From an uncultured Duncaniella sp. (GTDB lineage Bacteria > Bacteroidota > Bacteroidia > Bacteroidales > Muribaculaceae): 64,000 nt of DNA. The stretch spans positions 248,001 to 312,000 of the forward strand of contig CATWQI010000003.1 of the NCBI GenBank assembly GCA_958352885.1, written 5' to 3'. The notes below the pieces were generated by a model. It had not been told where the DNA came from. It did not search any database and saw only the letters and a program-made list of their open reading frames with translations. Numbering within the stretch: the stretch's first letter is position 1; the number at the start of each line of letters is the position of its first letter. The translations under genes were made by a program, and so were the position numbers. Below, piece by piece: positions 27,801 to 36,570 of this stretch.

Positions 27801-28379
27801 CTAAGTGGTGGTGAGCGGTGAGTTGAGGTCGGCGGTGACGATGACTTCAGACAGTTCGTTGCTTGGTTTCAGCACGACGTTGAGAGGTCGGTTGGCTTTA
27901 ATCGTCATTTTTTCCGTATGTTCCGAGCATCCTACGGATGAAAACGTTACGGTGTGGGGTCCTTCGGGGAGTGTGAGACTGTAGAAACCATGTTCGTTTG
28001 TGAGTGTGCCGTAGCCGGTTGCGGCATCCTGTACGGTAGCGTTGATTACGGTCTCTCCGTCCTCCTGGGTGACATATCCGCTCAGCGTATACTTGGCAAG
28101 AGGTAGTATGATAACATAATTGCCGGATTTCTCCCATTTCAGTCCGGTGCCTCTGAATAGTTCCGCAAGGGCTGAATTCAGTTCACGTCCCGAAAGGGGT
28201 GCGCCTGTGTAAGGGAGGTCGAGTCTGATTGATGAATCATATATGAATTTCACTGAGTGTTCCCGTTTAATGTTCTCGATATTGCTGCGCAGAGTGGATT
28301 TGCGTGGTGAGTGCTGTCCGTAAGATGACGTTCCGAATGTCAGGCTCACGAACAGAAGCAGGATATATATCTTTTCCAT
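27801..28379 (-). pseudogene. TonB-dependent receptor, N-terminal signalling part ending at an in-frame TAG
   Basis: 192 codons: a signal peptide (MEKIYILLLFVSLTFGTSSYG), a STN signalling domain (residues 25-95, VKFIYDSSIRLDLPY, KWEKSGNYVIIL), and a CarboxypepD_reg-like beta-sandwich (LSGYVTQEDGETVINATV ... LPEGPHTVTFSSVGCSEH). It stops at SPLTTT-TAG, and the frame continues TGKISLTGNDLRKEY without shift. The TAG probably replaced a glutamine codon (CAG). The STN domain of such receptors touches the FecR-like anti-sigma factor in the periplasm. If made, the truncated product would be a free periplasmic STN domain. Confidence 0.8.
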
Positions 28380-28401
28380 TGTGTCGAGGCTTGATTCTTT
28401 A

Positions 28402-29259
28402 TTATTCGGAAGCGGGTGATTGGGTGATTGTTATGCCGAGTGACTTTTGAATCAGCATTATTATCTCATCGAGATTTTCCGTGTCGAATTCCGCTGACAG
28501 CGTGCGGTCTGTGGCATCAGTGGTCAATGTGACATTGAAATGTTCGGAAAGCGTCTTAAGCACATCTGATATAGGTGTGTTGTCAAATATTAGTTTTGTT
28601 GCGGCAGTCTGACCGGAGGCTATTGTGTCGGTTATGATTTCAGGATTGGGATTTGACGATGTAAGGCTGGCCTGCATCCCTCGGGTCAGTACCACACCAC
28701 GGCTGCCGTCGGTTCCGGAGAAGAGGACTTTGCCGGATGTTACCGATACGGAGAGCGAATCGGGATTGGCTCCATCGATGGTAAACTGTGTGCCCAGTAC
28801 CTTTACTGAACCGAGAGCGGCGTCAGCTATGAATGGTGCGAGGGTGTCACGAGCGACATTAAACTCTATTATGCCTGTCATGGTCACATGTCGTTCGTGT
28901 GTGCCGAACGAGGCTTCGGAGTAGGAGAGTGTGGAATGAGGTGAAAGCGTCACGTCCGACCCGTCAGGGAGGGTATAGGTGACACTGCTGTTCTCTGCGT
29001 AGAGAGTGGTGGTGCTTTCGCTCTCTTTCGTGAACCGGTGGTAGCCGATTATGAGGCATATCGCCACGGAAGCTGCTATGCCTGCCAAAGCATAGCGGCT
29101 TAGCAGGCTCGCTGCCGGGAAGTGGGTTGAGTTATAAGTGCGGATAGCGCGGCGGGTGTCAAATAGCCCCGGCGCATAGTACCTGAGAACGAAGCGGAGG
29201 CTGCGTTCCACTCTGTTGTTTCGGTTATTATTCTCTCTGTCCATAGTTTTGTTTTGCAT
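28402..29259 (-). CDS. FecR-family anti-sigma factor
   Basis: 285 residues (an ATG five codons later is an alternative start). A cytoplasmic N-terminal segment (VERSLRFVLRYYAPG) is followed by one membrane helix near residues 55-75 (YALAGIAASVAICLIIGY). The periplasmic FecR domain comes next (VTYTLPDGSDVTLSPHSTL, HVTMTGIIEFNVARD, VLGTQFTI), and then a C-terminal DUF4974 domain (DNTPISDVLKTLSEHFNV) that usually contacts the receptor STN domain. It sits between the sigma factor and the receptor, 22 bases from the latter, as expected for a Fec-like trans-envelope signalling unit. Confidence 0.92.
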   Translation of the reverse strand: MQNKTMDRENNNRNNRVERSLRFVLRYYAPGLFDTRRAIRTYNSTHFPAASLLSRYALAGIAASVAICLIIGYHRFTKESESTTTLYAENSSVTYTLPDGSDVTLSPHSTLSYSEASFGTHERHVTMTGIIEFNVARDTLAPFIADAALGSVKVLGTQFTIDGANPDSLSVSVTSGKVLFSGTDGSRGVVLTRGMQASLTSSNPNPEIITDTIASGQTAATKLIFDNTPISDVLKTLSEHFNVTLTTDATDRTLSAEFDTENLDEIIMLIQKSLGITITQSPASE

Positions 29260-29368
29260 TCTGTGTGTTCAGGCGCGCACTGAACATGTTTTTATGTAAG
29301 GACGGAGCGTCTGCCAAAAAGTACTATCCGCTTCGGAAAAAAATTCACATCCGGCGGAACTGTGTATG

Positions 29369-29887
29369 TTAGCCGAATAAGAACATGTATACCCGATGGC
29401 ACCCTTCTTTCAATATTTTCAGGGCTTTGCTCATCTGATTTCTTACGGTATTTATTGAAATTCCGAGTTCGGAGGCAATTTCTTCATATTTCATCCCGTC
29501 CCGTTTGCACATAAGCAATATTTCCCGGCAACGTGATGGAAGAGAGTCTATTGCTGTCCACAGACGTGCCTCAGTGAACGAATCTTCCTCGTAGTCATCC
29601 TCGTCAATAATTCGGTCAAACTCATCGGATGGACCGGTACGGTCAAGACGGCTTTCTAACCGCAAGTGGTCAAGGCTACGGTTGCGGACCATGGCGAACA
29701 GATATGATTTGACATTCGCCGGGCGCTCACCGTCGCTGTAACGTTCCAGAAAGTCAGTCATGCAGTCCTGCACCACATCCTCTGCGCTGTCAGGGTCATG
29801 AAGATAATGCAGTGCATACAGGCACAAAGGTCTGTAATACAATCGGAATATTTCAGCTGTGTACGTTTTGATGCTTAAAGTTACCAT
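29369..29887 (-). CDS. ECF-type RNA polymerase sigma factor
   Basis: 172 residues from the ATG at 29887; a GTG five codons upstream (29902) is a weaker option. Sigma region 2 is visible near residues 20-60 (HDPDSAEDVVQDCMTDFLERY) and region 4 near residues 110-160 (LPSRCREILLMCKRDGMKYE, then EIASELGISINTVRNQMSKA). Length and layout match the Bacteroidetes family of sigma factors paired with FecR. It would be held by the FecR protein next to it and freed on receptor signalling, then switch on this operon. The 109-base gap to fecR leaves room for a second promoter. Confidence 0.93.
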   Translation of the reverse strand: MVTLSIKTYTAEIFRLYYRPLCLYALHYLHDPDSAEDVVQDCMTDFLERYSDGERPANVKSYLFAMVRNRSLDHLRLESRLDRTGPSDEFDRIIDEDDYEEDSFTEARLWTAIDSLPSRCREILLMCKRDGMKYEEIASELGISINTVRNQMSKALKILKEGCHRVYMFLFG

Positions 29888-30017
29888 TGTCGGATATGCC
29901 ACATAAATCTGTTGTGAAAATATACAGTCTCCCCTATAAGAGTGACAATCTGCAAAAAAGGACTATGTGTAATCAGAACTATTTTTTCAGGGCGTGCGAT
30001 AAGCTCCTGTTGAAGTC

Positions 30018-30821
30018 TTAATTCTTGTCGATGGGTGAGAAATGGATGTAGGCGTTTACAGCGCCTACGAGCAATGCACCACCGAGTATATTGCCTATGG
30101 TCGCCGGGATGAGGTTGGCGGTTATGGCAGTGGCGACTGATATGTCGGCTCCTTCCATCATTCCCAACGGGATGAAGAACATGTTGGCTATCGAGTGCTC
30201 GTAGCCCAGGGCAACAAACGCCATGACCGGCAGCCAGCATCCGAGAGCTTTCTCGAAGAAAGTCTTGCCTGAGAGAGCGAGCCACACAGCGAGGCATACG
30301 CACCAGTTGGCTCCGATACCTTTGAGCAGCACCATGCCCCATGGCATTGAAACCTTGGCGGTAGCAACCTTTATAGCGGTGGTATGGTAGGGTTCCGCAG
30401 CTGTGAGACCGCAGAGATATACCATAAAGTATGTGAACAGGATGGCTCCGATGAAATTGCCGGCATAGACCAGCGCCCAGTTGCGTATCACAGTGCCGAA
30501 AGTGTGCCTCCTGCGCATGAACGAGGGTACAAGCAGGGCGTTGTTGCCGGTGAACAGCTCTGCGCCGAGTACCACCACGAGTATTAGCCCGATAGGGAAC
30601 ATACAGCCGCTGAGGAGTTTCTGCACAGCGGGGTTGGCGGCTGTGAGTTCCGGAAATCCGAATCCGACTATCATGGACAGAATCCCTCCGAGAGCAATGT
30701 ATGCTCCTGCGAGGATGGCTGACACAAGCAGCCTTGGGGTGTCGGTGAGAGTGAGGTTGGCTTTACCGGCTCCCGCATTGGCGGCAGCCTCAGTGATTTC
30801 GCGTGGGAGGCGTATCTGCAT
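30018..30821 (-). CDS. Formate/nitrite transporter (FocA/NirC family)
   Basis: 267 residues, six membrane helices, the standard FNT length. Family features include ALGGILSMIVGFGFPEL in the first half, NNALLVPSFMRR in the loop before helix 3, the pore-lining GANWCVCLAVWLAL, and GYEHSIANMFFIPLG with the central histidine. It forms an inner-membrane pentamer passing formate, nitrite or a related small anion. No pfl or nir gene is adjacent, so the substrate is open. It is the last gene of a small minus-strand run with the membrane protein at 30855 and the exonuclease at 31095. Confidence 0.92.
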   Translation of the reverse strand: MQIRLPREITEAAANAGAGKANLTLTDTPRLLVSAILAGAYIALGGILSMIVGFGFPELTAANPAVQKLLSGCMFPIGLILVVVLGAELFTGNNALLVPSFMRRRHTFGTVIRNWALVYAGNFIGAILFTYFMVYLCGLTAAEPYHTTAIKVATAKVSMPWGMVLLKGIGANWCVCLAVWLALSGKTFFEKALGCWLPVMAFVALGYEHSIANMFFIPLGMMEGADISVATAITANLIPATIGNILGGALLVGAVNAYIHFSPIDKN

Positions 30822-30854
30822 GGGGCTTTGTGATGATTGGTTGAAATGTGGAGT

Positions 30855-31058
30855 TTATCTGTGTTTCCTCTCCTCCCTGAGCCGCTCTCGCTTCTTCAGG
30901 AAGAGGTGGAGTATGCCGATTATGACGAGGGTGACTCCTATGACACCGAAGTAATATAGGTAGTTGCCCTGCTGGAATTCAGGATAGCCGATGTAACTCA
31001 TCACCCCGAGGTAGATTAGCAGGAGGAGGGGGATGATGGTGGAGCGTTGCAGTTTCAT
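30855..31058 (-). CDS. Small two-helix membrane protein of unknown function
   Basis: 67 residues: helix 1 near 8-25 (IIPLLLLIYLGVMSYIGY), a short loop (PEFQQGNYLYY), helix 2 near 37-55 (FGVIGVTLVIIGILHLFL), then a strongly basic tail (KKRERLREERKHR). Positively charged tails usually stay in the cytoplasm, which would put the loop in the periplasm. It lies 33 bases before the FNT channel gene and 36 bases after the exonuclease gene. Similar short proteins are common in Bacteroidales but I know of no function. Confidence 0.7.
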   Translation of the reverse strand: MKLQRSTIIPLLLLIYLGVMSYIGYPEFQQGNYLYYFGVIGVTLVIIGILHLFLKKRERLREERKHR

Positions 31059-31094
31059 GGTTAGAGATTCTTTTAGGTTTTGATTGTATAAGGG

Positions 31095-31736
31095 TTATGT
31101 GTAGTTAGGGTTTGTGTCAGGTACGATGTATGATGAATCCTTGGGTTCAAAAGTTCCCGAGGTCAGATAATTGTAGATTTTCAGGCAGGCCCAGGCATCA
31201 ATGGAGGCATAGATCATCTGTCCTTCGGAGAGTCTTGATGCTTCCCAGTTGCTGAGGCGCTGGCTTTTGGATATTCTGCCGTTAAATAGTATTCCGTAGA
31301 TTTTCTGCAGGCTTGAATCTGCGATATGGAATGATTTGACCACGTTCTGCAAATCCACGAAGTTGTGGGGCTCGAAGTCGGCGAGCTTGTGTAGCACATG
31401 GAAATCATCTTTGAGCGACAGTCCGACTTTTACCACAGAATCGCACTCAAGAAATGAGCGAAGCTCATCGCAGAATCCCAGTTTGTTAAGCCGGAAAAGA
31501 AACGAGTGGTCGAGTGTGGAAATCTGAATCAGCGACACAGTGTTGGTCTGTCCTTTGCGGAAGTTCGGTTTAGTTTCAGTATCGAACCCTACGGCATGTT
31601 GTGAACGCAGGAATTCGAGTGCTTCCAGAGCATCAGGCAATGTCTCAACAACAGTTATAGCACCGGGAAACTCGACTGTGGGGAGAGCCGACAGTTGTTC
31701 CTTGGAGATAGAGATGCTGAATGAGTTGATGTCCAT
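31095..31736 (-). CDS. 3'-5' exonuclease of the RNase D type (DEDDy)
   Basis: 213 residues from the ATG at 31736 (the frame reaches a TTG at 31772 inside the leader). The DEDD exonuclease motifs are all present: Exo I in AVGFDTETKPNF, Exo II in VGLSLKDDFHVLHK, Exo III in YASIDAWACLKIYN, the Tyr marking the DEDDy subtype. It lacks the HRDC domains of full RNase D and is therefore a stand-alone nuclease domain, as is usual in Bacteroidales. RNA trimming is the likely role; a DNA substrate is possible. Confidence 0.88.
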   Translation of the reverse strand: MDINSFSISISKEQLSALPTVEFPGAITVVETLPDALEALEFLRSQHAVGFDTETKPNFRKGQTNTVSLIQISTLDHSFLFRLNKLGFCDELRSFLECDSVVKVGLSLKDDFHVLHKLADFEPHNFVDLQNVVKSFHIADSSLQKIYGILFNGRISKSQRLSNWEASRLSEGQMIYASIDAWACLKIYNYLTSGTFEPKDSSYIVPDTNPNYT

Positions 31737-31768
31737 TGGGATTTTAGATGTTTTACCTGGTTTTATCC

Positions 31769-31777
31769 GCAAAAATA
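31769..31777 (-). promoter_or_regulatory. -7 element upstream of the exonuclease gene
   Basis: The minus strand reads TATTTTTGC, matching TAnnTTTGC, about 33 bases before the ATG at 31736. A TTTG lies 23 bases further upstream (31804-31801), slightly beyond the preferred spacing. Confidence 0.45.
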
Positions 31778-31846
31778 AGCATTATTGTTGAAACAAGGTG
31801 CAAAAAAAATAAAAAAACGCCATTCTGACCCTCCAAATGGGGAATT

Positions 31847-32485
31847 TTAGGGTATACTGGGTATGAAGTGCAGGGAGGTGTCGGGGAAATGGCGGCGGAG
31901 ATAGCGGGTGATAAAGCCCTTGGTATCCTCGGCTATTACCTTGTCGGTATCGAAGTGCTCGTTGTAAATCACGGCTTCGAGATGTATGCTGCGATGCTTG
32001 ATTGCTTCAAGTGAGAGAATGGTATGATTGATGGAACCAAGTACCCCGTTGGTCACAAGTATGAGGGGGAGCCGGCGCGATGTCACATAGTCGATGGTAA
32101 GGAAATCGTCCTCTATAGGAACCATAAGTCCGCCTGCGCCTTCAATCAGTACGATGTCATATCTTTCCTTCAGGCGTTCTGTAGCCTCGTCGATTAGATT
32201 CAGGTCTATCTTTTGACCGTCTATCCGGGCTGCCAATTGAGCCGATGCCGGGTAGGAGAATATGACAGGAGCGGTGGTGTGGTCTATATCCTCGGGGAGA
32301 GGGGCAATACCCATGATGCGGCGGTGGAGCTCGATATCCTCCGAATATCCGGTGTTGCCGGTCTGGATGAATTTCTGTGTTACGGTGTTTTTACCTTTTT
32401 CACGGAGGCGTGCGGCTATGTAGCCTGTTACGTAACTTTTGCCAGCGTCGGTATCTATGCCTGATATGAAGTATGCTTTGCTCAT
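31847..32485 (-). CDS. bioD: Dethiobiotin synthetase
   Basis: 212 residues. The nucleotide-binding loop FISGIDTDAGKSYVTGYIA sits at the N-terminus, with EGAGGLMVP near residue 117 and LVTNGVLGSINHT in the second half, all typical of BioD. It closes the ureido ring of dethiobiotin from 7,8-diaminopelargonate, CO2 and ATP. Its start overlaps the stop of the BioG-BioC gene by four bases, so the two are translationally coupled. It is the last gene of the biotin operon here; biotin synthase (bioB) is not in the window. Confidence 0.95.
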   Translation of the reverse strand: MSKAYFISGIDTDAGKSYVTGYIAARLREKGKNTVTQKFIQTGNTGYSEDIELHRRIMGIAPLPEDIDHTTAPVIFSYPASAQLAARIDGQKIDLNLIDEATERLKERYDIVLIEGAGGLMVPIEDDFLTIDYVTSRRLPLILVTNGVLGSINHTILSLEAIKHRSIHLEAVIYNEHFDTDKVIAEDTKGFITRYLRRHFPDTSLHFIPSIP

Positions 32486-33873
32486 TGTTGTGTCTGTTTG
32501 CGGAGGATTATATATATGGGGTGATAGGTGAGAGGCGCTTCCGATGACGGGTGTAAGGGGTAGTTGCGCAGCAACGAACGTGTGTCGGCGGGCGAGGTGT
32601 CGGAATGAATGGCGTTCACACCAGTGAGGCGCACGTGGCGTAGTGCGTCAATCGGGGTCGGGAATGTCAGGGTAATTGTCTCCTCGGTGAGATGCTCTAC
32701 TGACATCCCTTCGGGAATCATGCGGCTGAGTGCGCTGAGAGTAGGGTAGGGGGAGGATTTGCCGAGGATGTCGTTGATTTCACGCATGGTCTGTGGTCCG
32801 AAGGTGGATATGGCAGCCGTGCCTCCGGGACGTAATATCCGTCGCACTTCAAGCAAAAATGCAGGGAGCGAGTTGAACCATTGCACGGTTGAGGCGGATA
32901 CGACTGCGTCGAAGCTTTCATCCGGCAGGGTGCGGATGGAAGTCTCCGCATCGCATGCGGAAAGGGTGCAGCTGCTCCCGAATTCGTCGGCAAGCCTTTC
33001 GGAAATGGTCAGGTCCCAAAGCGACAATGAAGCGGATGGGTAGCGTTCCCTTATTAGACGTGTGGCGGTGCCTGTGCCGCAGCCGATTTCGAGGATTCTG
33101 CCGTCACCGCAGTCCGGGTGGCCGCACAGGTCTATCAGTCGGCGTGCTATCTGCTGTTGAATCACGGCGTTGGAGTCGTAAGTCGATGATGCCCGGCTGA
33201 ATCTTCGTTTTACGAGAGACTTGTCGGTAAGCAGGTCATTGAGCAGTCTGTTGAAGTCGGGGAGATGGTCGCCGTGGTATTGGCATGTCTCCATGGCTTC
33301 CGTTTTCCAGGCCTTTAGCTGGTTGGCGGGAGGTATGATGCGGTCATTGTCGGCTACGAGAGCCTTGTCCCATAAGGCAATCATGGAGCCGGTCTTTTCG
33401 ATAGCCTCAAGTTCGGCTTTGAGCCCGGGTATGTCACGTGATGGAAGGCGTTCCGAAAAGCATTTGAATGCGGTTCCTGAGCCTGCCATGCGCAGGTAGA
33501 ATTTGCCGAGCGATTTCTCGGATAGTCCTTCCAGTGTCCCCTTGAATATGCCGGTCGGGATACCCATAGAGTCATCCACCGGGTGCTGTGTGCCATTGAC
33601 GGCTATCTTGGCTGTGACGGGGTAGCGCTTATGGGTCAATATGAAATGTGCGGCAGCCGGGATACCGAACGACCATGCGACTACTGCAATCTCGGAGTAG
33701 CCTTCAAGTGCGCCTTCGAATCCGCATGAGGAATCACGGTAATCCCACACGACACAGAGGTCATAACCCGGTACGGATATGTCGCGGAATGGCTTTTCGT
33801 CCATTCCCCAGCCGGCAAAAAGCAGGATGAGACCTTTGGAAGGGGTGTCGGAGTGGAATATATGATGTTTCAT
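32482..33873 (-). CDS. BioG-BioC fusion: pimeloyl-ACP methyl ester esterase plus malonyl-ACP O-methyltransferase
   Basis: 463 residues in one continuous frame. Residues 1-215 are a DUF452/BioG esterase (LILLFAGWGMDEKPF, nucleophile Ser in VVAWSFGIPAAAHF). Residues 220-463 are BioC, with the SAM-binding loop ILEIGCGTGTATRLI and the preceding FSRASSTYDSNAVIQQQIA. BioC methylates malonyl-ACP to disguise it as a fatty-acid primer, and BioG removes the methyl group from pimeloyl-ACP at the end. First and last steps of pimelate making are thus in one chain. It overlaps bioF by four bases upstream and bioD by four bases downstream. Confidence 0.92.
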   Translation of the reverse strand: MKHHIFHSDTPSKGLILLFAGWGMDEKPFRDISVPGYDLCVVWDYRDSSCGFEGALEGYSEIAVVAWSFGIPAAAHFILTHKRYPVTAKIAVNGTQHPVDDSMGIPTGIFKGTLEGLSEKSLGKFYLRMAGSGTAFKCFSERLPSRDIPGLKAELEAIEKTGSMIALWDKALVADNDRIIPPANQLKAWKTEAMETCQYHGDHLPDFNRLLNDLLTDKSLVKRRFSRASSTYDSNAVIQQQIARRLIDLCGHPDCGDGRILEIGCGTGTATRLIRERYPSASLSLWDLTISERLADEFGSSCTLSACDAETSIRTLPDESFDAVVSASTVQWFNSLPAFLLEVRRILRPGGTAAISTFGPQTMREINDILGKSSPYPTLSALSRMIPEGMSVEHLTEETITLTFPTPIDALRHVRLTGVNAIHSDTSPADTRSLLRNYPLHPSSEAPLTYHPIYIILRKQTQQ

Positions 33874-35018
33874 CGGAGTATACGGTTGAGAGTCTCGCCA
33901 AACCGGTCGATTTGGTCGAATGTCAGATTGGCGTTCAGGCTTATGCGCAGACGTTCTGTTCCCGGGGGCACGGTGGGTGTGCGTATTGGGAGCACTATGA
34001 ATCCTTCGTCACGCAGAAGGCGTGATACCTCCACTGCCCGTTCCGGGTCGCCGAGAATGAGAGGCTGGATATGGGAGGGTGTTATGCTGTAGTCCGGCGA
34101 AAGTGGCTGGAGCCACGAGTGCAGCCGTTCTCCGAGCAGGCGCAGATGGCTGCGGCGGTCATCCATTGGGAGGAATTGCCGGATTATATGTTCAGTCCAT
34201 GCTGCCGAGAGCGGCGGCAATGCGGTGGAAAATATGAAACTGCGGGCTCGGTTTACAAGATACTCCTTTATATCGCCCGGGACGGCTGCGAATGCGCCCA
34301 TTGATGCGCATGCCTTGCCGAATGTGCCCACAATAACGTCCACATCGTCGTAACATGCCGAGTCGCGGCACAGTCCGAGTCCCTGAGTCCCTTCAGCTCC
34401 GAATGCATGAGCCTCATCGACGAAGAGGAGCGATTTGGGGTATCTGCGTCTTATTGCTGCGAGGGCTTCGATGTCGGCACGGTCACCATCCATGCTGTAA
34501 ACGCTCTCGACAGCTATGATTATACGTTCATAGCCGCTTTCCTCTTTTGCAAGTATGCGTTCGAGGTGGGCGAGGTCGTTGTGCCTGAACCTTGTGAACG
34601 GTGCTTTGGAAAGGACAATGCCGTCAATTATGCTTGCGTGGACCAGCTTGTCAGCTACGATTAAAGTCTTTGCCCCTGCTGCGAGCGATGATATGAGCCC
34701 AGTGTTGGCATGGTAACCACTGTTGAAAAGCAGTGTGGGACGCTTGTATAGCGACTCCAGAAGGGATTCGAGCCGCGCGTACTCGTTCTGTCTCGCCGCA
34801 AGCAGGCGTGATGCCGACGAGGTCATAGGGATAGAACGGTTTTGCGGGTCAGCGAAGAACTGTTCCTGCAATCCGGGCATTTCGGCAAGCCCGAGATAGT
34901 CGTTTGACGACAAGTCAACTGTGCTGCCTGTGTCCGAACGGTCGGCAGGTATGCTCCGGAAGTTGCCCGAACTCCGGAGAGAGTCGTTTATGTCACGGTA
35001 GCTGTTCACTTTATGCAC
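33870..35018 (-). CDS. bioF: 8-amino-7-oxononanoate synthase
   Basis: 382 residues, normal length. A PLP enzyme of the alpha-oxoamine synthase family that condenses pimeloyl-ACP with alanine. SNDYLGLAEMP is at the N-terminus, LFNSGYHANTG near residue 95, LFVDEAHAFGAEGTQGLG near residue 200, and the PLP lysine in VGTFGKACASMG near residue 230. Its 5' end overlaps bioA by 13 bases and its 3' end overlaps the BioG-BioC gene by four bases. Confidence 0.95.
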   Translation of the reverse strand: MHKVNSYRDINDSLRSSGNFRSIPADRSDTGSTVDLSSNDYLGLAEMPGLQEQFFADPQNRSIPMTSSASRLLAARQNEYARLESLLESLYKRPTLLFNSGYHANTGLISSLAAGAKTLIVADKLVHASIIDGIVLSKAPFTRFRHNDLAHLERILAKEESGYERIIIAVESVYSMDGDRADIEALAAIRRRYPKSLLFVDEAHAFGAEGTQGLGLCRDSACYDDVDVIVGTFGKACASMGAFAAVPGDIKEYLVNRARSFIFSTALPPLSAAWTEHIIRQFLPMDDRRSHLRLLGERLHSWLQPLSPDYSITPSHIQPLILGDPERAVEVSRLLRDEGFIVLPIRTPTVPPGTERLRISLNANLTFDQIDRFGETLNRILR

Positions 35019-36295
35019 TCAATCATTTGTCCGATGAGGTATCGGAGGTCATCGTCGGATATGATGTAGGGGGGCATGATATACACGTTGCGTCCGAAGG
35101 GGCGGACCCAGATGCCACGCTCCACGCACTTTTTCTGGAACTCGCCTACATTGACAGGTTCCTTCATCTCGATGACCCCTATTGCGCCGAGGACACGCAC
35201 ATCCTTGACTTGCGGTAGGGATGCAGCCGGAGCTATATGGCGTGTAATGAGATTCTCTATGTGGGCTATGCGGCTCTCCATATCCTGCTCGCGGAGCAAT
35301 TTGAGGGAGGCTATGGCAATGGCGCAGGAGAGTGGGTTGCCCATGAAGGTGGGTCCGTGCATCATCACGCCTGCTTCGCCTCTCGAAATTGTATCGGCGA
35401 CTTCACGGGTGGTGAGTACCGCCCCCATCGTGAGGTAGCCTCCGGTAAGCCCTTTGCCGATGCACATTATGTCCGGCTGGACTCCTGCGTGCTCCCATGC
35501 GAAGCATTTGCCTGTGCGCCAGAATCCGGTGGCTATTTCGTCGAATATGAGGTATATGCCGTATTCATCACAGAGTCTGCGTGCTTCCCGCAGGTACTGC
35601 GGATGGTAAAAGCGCATGCCGCCGGCACCCTGTACCACGGGTTCAAGGATAAGTGCGGCTATGTCGCCGTTGTGCTCACGGATTATCCCGGCGAGAGGCT
35701 CGATGTCGGTTGGATCCCATTCGGCATGGAACGGAATTTGCGGAGCCGGGGCGAAATAGCGTACCGGCAGTGCGGGACCGAATGCGCCATGCATCCCTGT
35801 GACGGGGTCACAGACGCTCATGGCATTCCAGGTGTCGCCGTGGTATCCGCTGCGCACTGTTACGAAGTTGCTTTTGCGGTGGTCGCCGTAACGGGACACG
35901 GCTGCCTGTACCGCCATTTTCATCGCCACTTCCACCGCTACGGAGCCGGAATCGGCGTAGAAAATGTTGTGCATGGATGAAGGTGCCATGTCGAGTATTA
36001 GCTTTCCCAATTCTATTGCCGGTTCGTGGGTGAGTCCGCCGAACATCACATGGCTCATTCTGGCGAGCTGTGCTGTGGCGGCGGCGTTTATGACGGGGTG
36101 GTTGTAGCCGTGTATGGCTGCCCACCATGATGACATGCCGTCAATCAGCTCCGTCCCGTCCGCAAGACGGATACGTGTGCCGGATGCCGACTCCACTTTG
36201 TAGGTCGGAAGCGGGTCGATGGTGGATGTGTACGGGTGCCACAGGTGCTCCCGGTCAAATTTGTCGTGCAGCATGTCTGTTTCCATTGCTATCAT
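35006..36295 (-). CDS. bioA: Adenosylmethionine-8-amino-7-oxononanoate aminotransferase
   Basis: 429 residues from the ATG at 36295; an ATG at 36286 and a GTG at 36301 are alternatives. A class III aminotransferase that moves the amino group of S-adenosylmethionine to make diaminopelargonate. HLWHPYTS near residue 15, GMSSWWAAIHGYNHP near residue 50, FDEIATGFWRTGK near residue 245 and the PLP lysine in CIGKGLTGGYLTMGAV are diagnostic of BioA. First gene of the bioA-F-GC-D operon, with a textbook promoter directly upstream. Confidence 0.95.
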   Translation of the reverse strand: MIAMETDMLHDKFDREHLWHPYTSTIDPLPTYKVESASGTRIRLADGTELIDGMSSWWAAIHGYNHPVINAAATAQLARMSHVMFGGLTHEPAIELGKLILDMAPSSMHNIFYADSGSVAVEVAMKMAVQAAVSRYGDHRKSNFVTVRSGYHGDTWNAMSVCDPVTGMHGAFGPALPVRYFAPAPQIPFHAEWDPTDIEPLAGIIREHNGDIAALILEPVVQGAGGMRFYHPQYLREARRLCDEYGIYLIFDEIATGFWRTGKCFAWEHAGVQPDIMCIGKGLTGGYLTMGAVLTTREVADTISRGEAGVMMHGPTFMGNPLSCAIAIASLKLLREQDMESRIAHIENLITRHIAPAASLPQVKDVRVLGAIGVIEMKEPVNVGEFQKKCVERGIWVRPFGRNVYIMPPYIISDDDLRYLIGQMIECIK

Positions 36296-36318
36296 TTTCA
36301 CTGTCGGAAAAACGGGTA

Positions 36319-36350
36319 CAAATTTACATAATTAAAACCATCATTGCAAA
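36319..36350 (-). promoter_or_regulatory. Promoter of the biotin operon
   Basis: On the minus strand TTTG (36350-36347), a 20-base spacer, then TAAATTTG (36326-36319). Initiation is expected near 36313, giving a short leader to the bioA ATG. The 269-base bioA-nuoA interval holds this and the divergent nuo promoter. No BirA-box-like palindrome was recognised. Confidence 0.75.
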
Positions 36351-36436
36351 ATTATATCGGAGCGTTGCGGAAACTGACGCATATTGGAGGCAAAATGTAA
36401 TAAATCATGGCTATAATGTCAAAAAACACAATTTTT

Positions 36437-36472
36437 TTTGAGTCGGGTTCGGGAAAAATTAGCTATATTTGC
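36437..36472 (+). promoter_or_regulatory. Promoter of the nuo-atp-nuo cluster
   Basis: TATATTTGC at 36464-36472 is a perfect -7 element. The best -33 box is TTTG at 36437-36440, 23 bases away, slightly more than usual. The leader to nuoA would be about 90 bases. No other clear promoter was found between here and nuoN. Confidence 0.55.
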
Positions 36473-36570
36473 ACTGCAATTTGTATTCATGTTTCTTGCA
36501 TCCTGCATGTTGCTTGGTCAATCCGGTGATTTGCAGGTGTTTAATCTTGGAAAAATTGAATTAATACTTT

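Noticed and set aside
25791..28379. Use of TAG as a sense codon to explain the intact frame of the TonB receptor
   Set aside because: Several genes here end in TAG with proper C-termini (for example nuoB and the K+ channel), and the other lone stop in the window is TGA, so a changed code is not supported.
32482..33873. Two separate genes bioG and bioC joined by a sequencing error
   Set aside because: The frame is continuous with a plausible linker near residue 215, no competing start lies at the junction, and fused BioG-BioC is known in Bacteroidales.
35237..35980. Long plus-strand frame opposite bioA
   Set aside because: bioA on the minus strand is unmistakable. The opposite frame is a codon-bias shadow with no recognisable domain.
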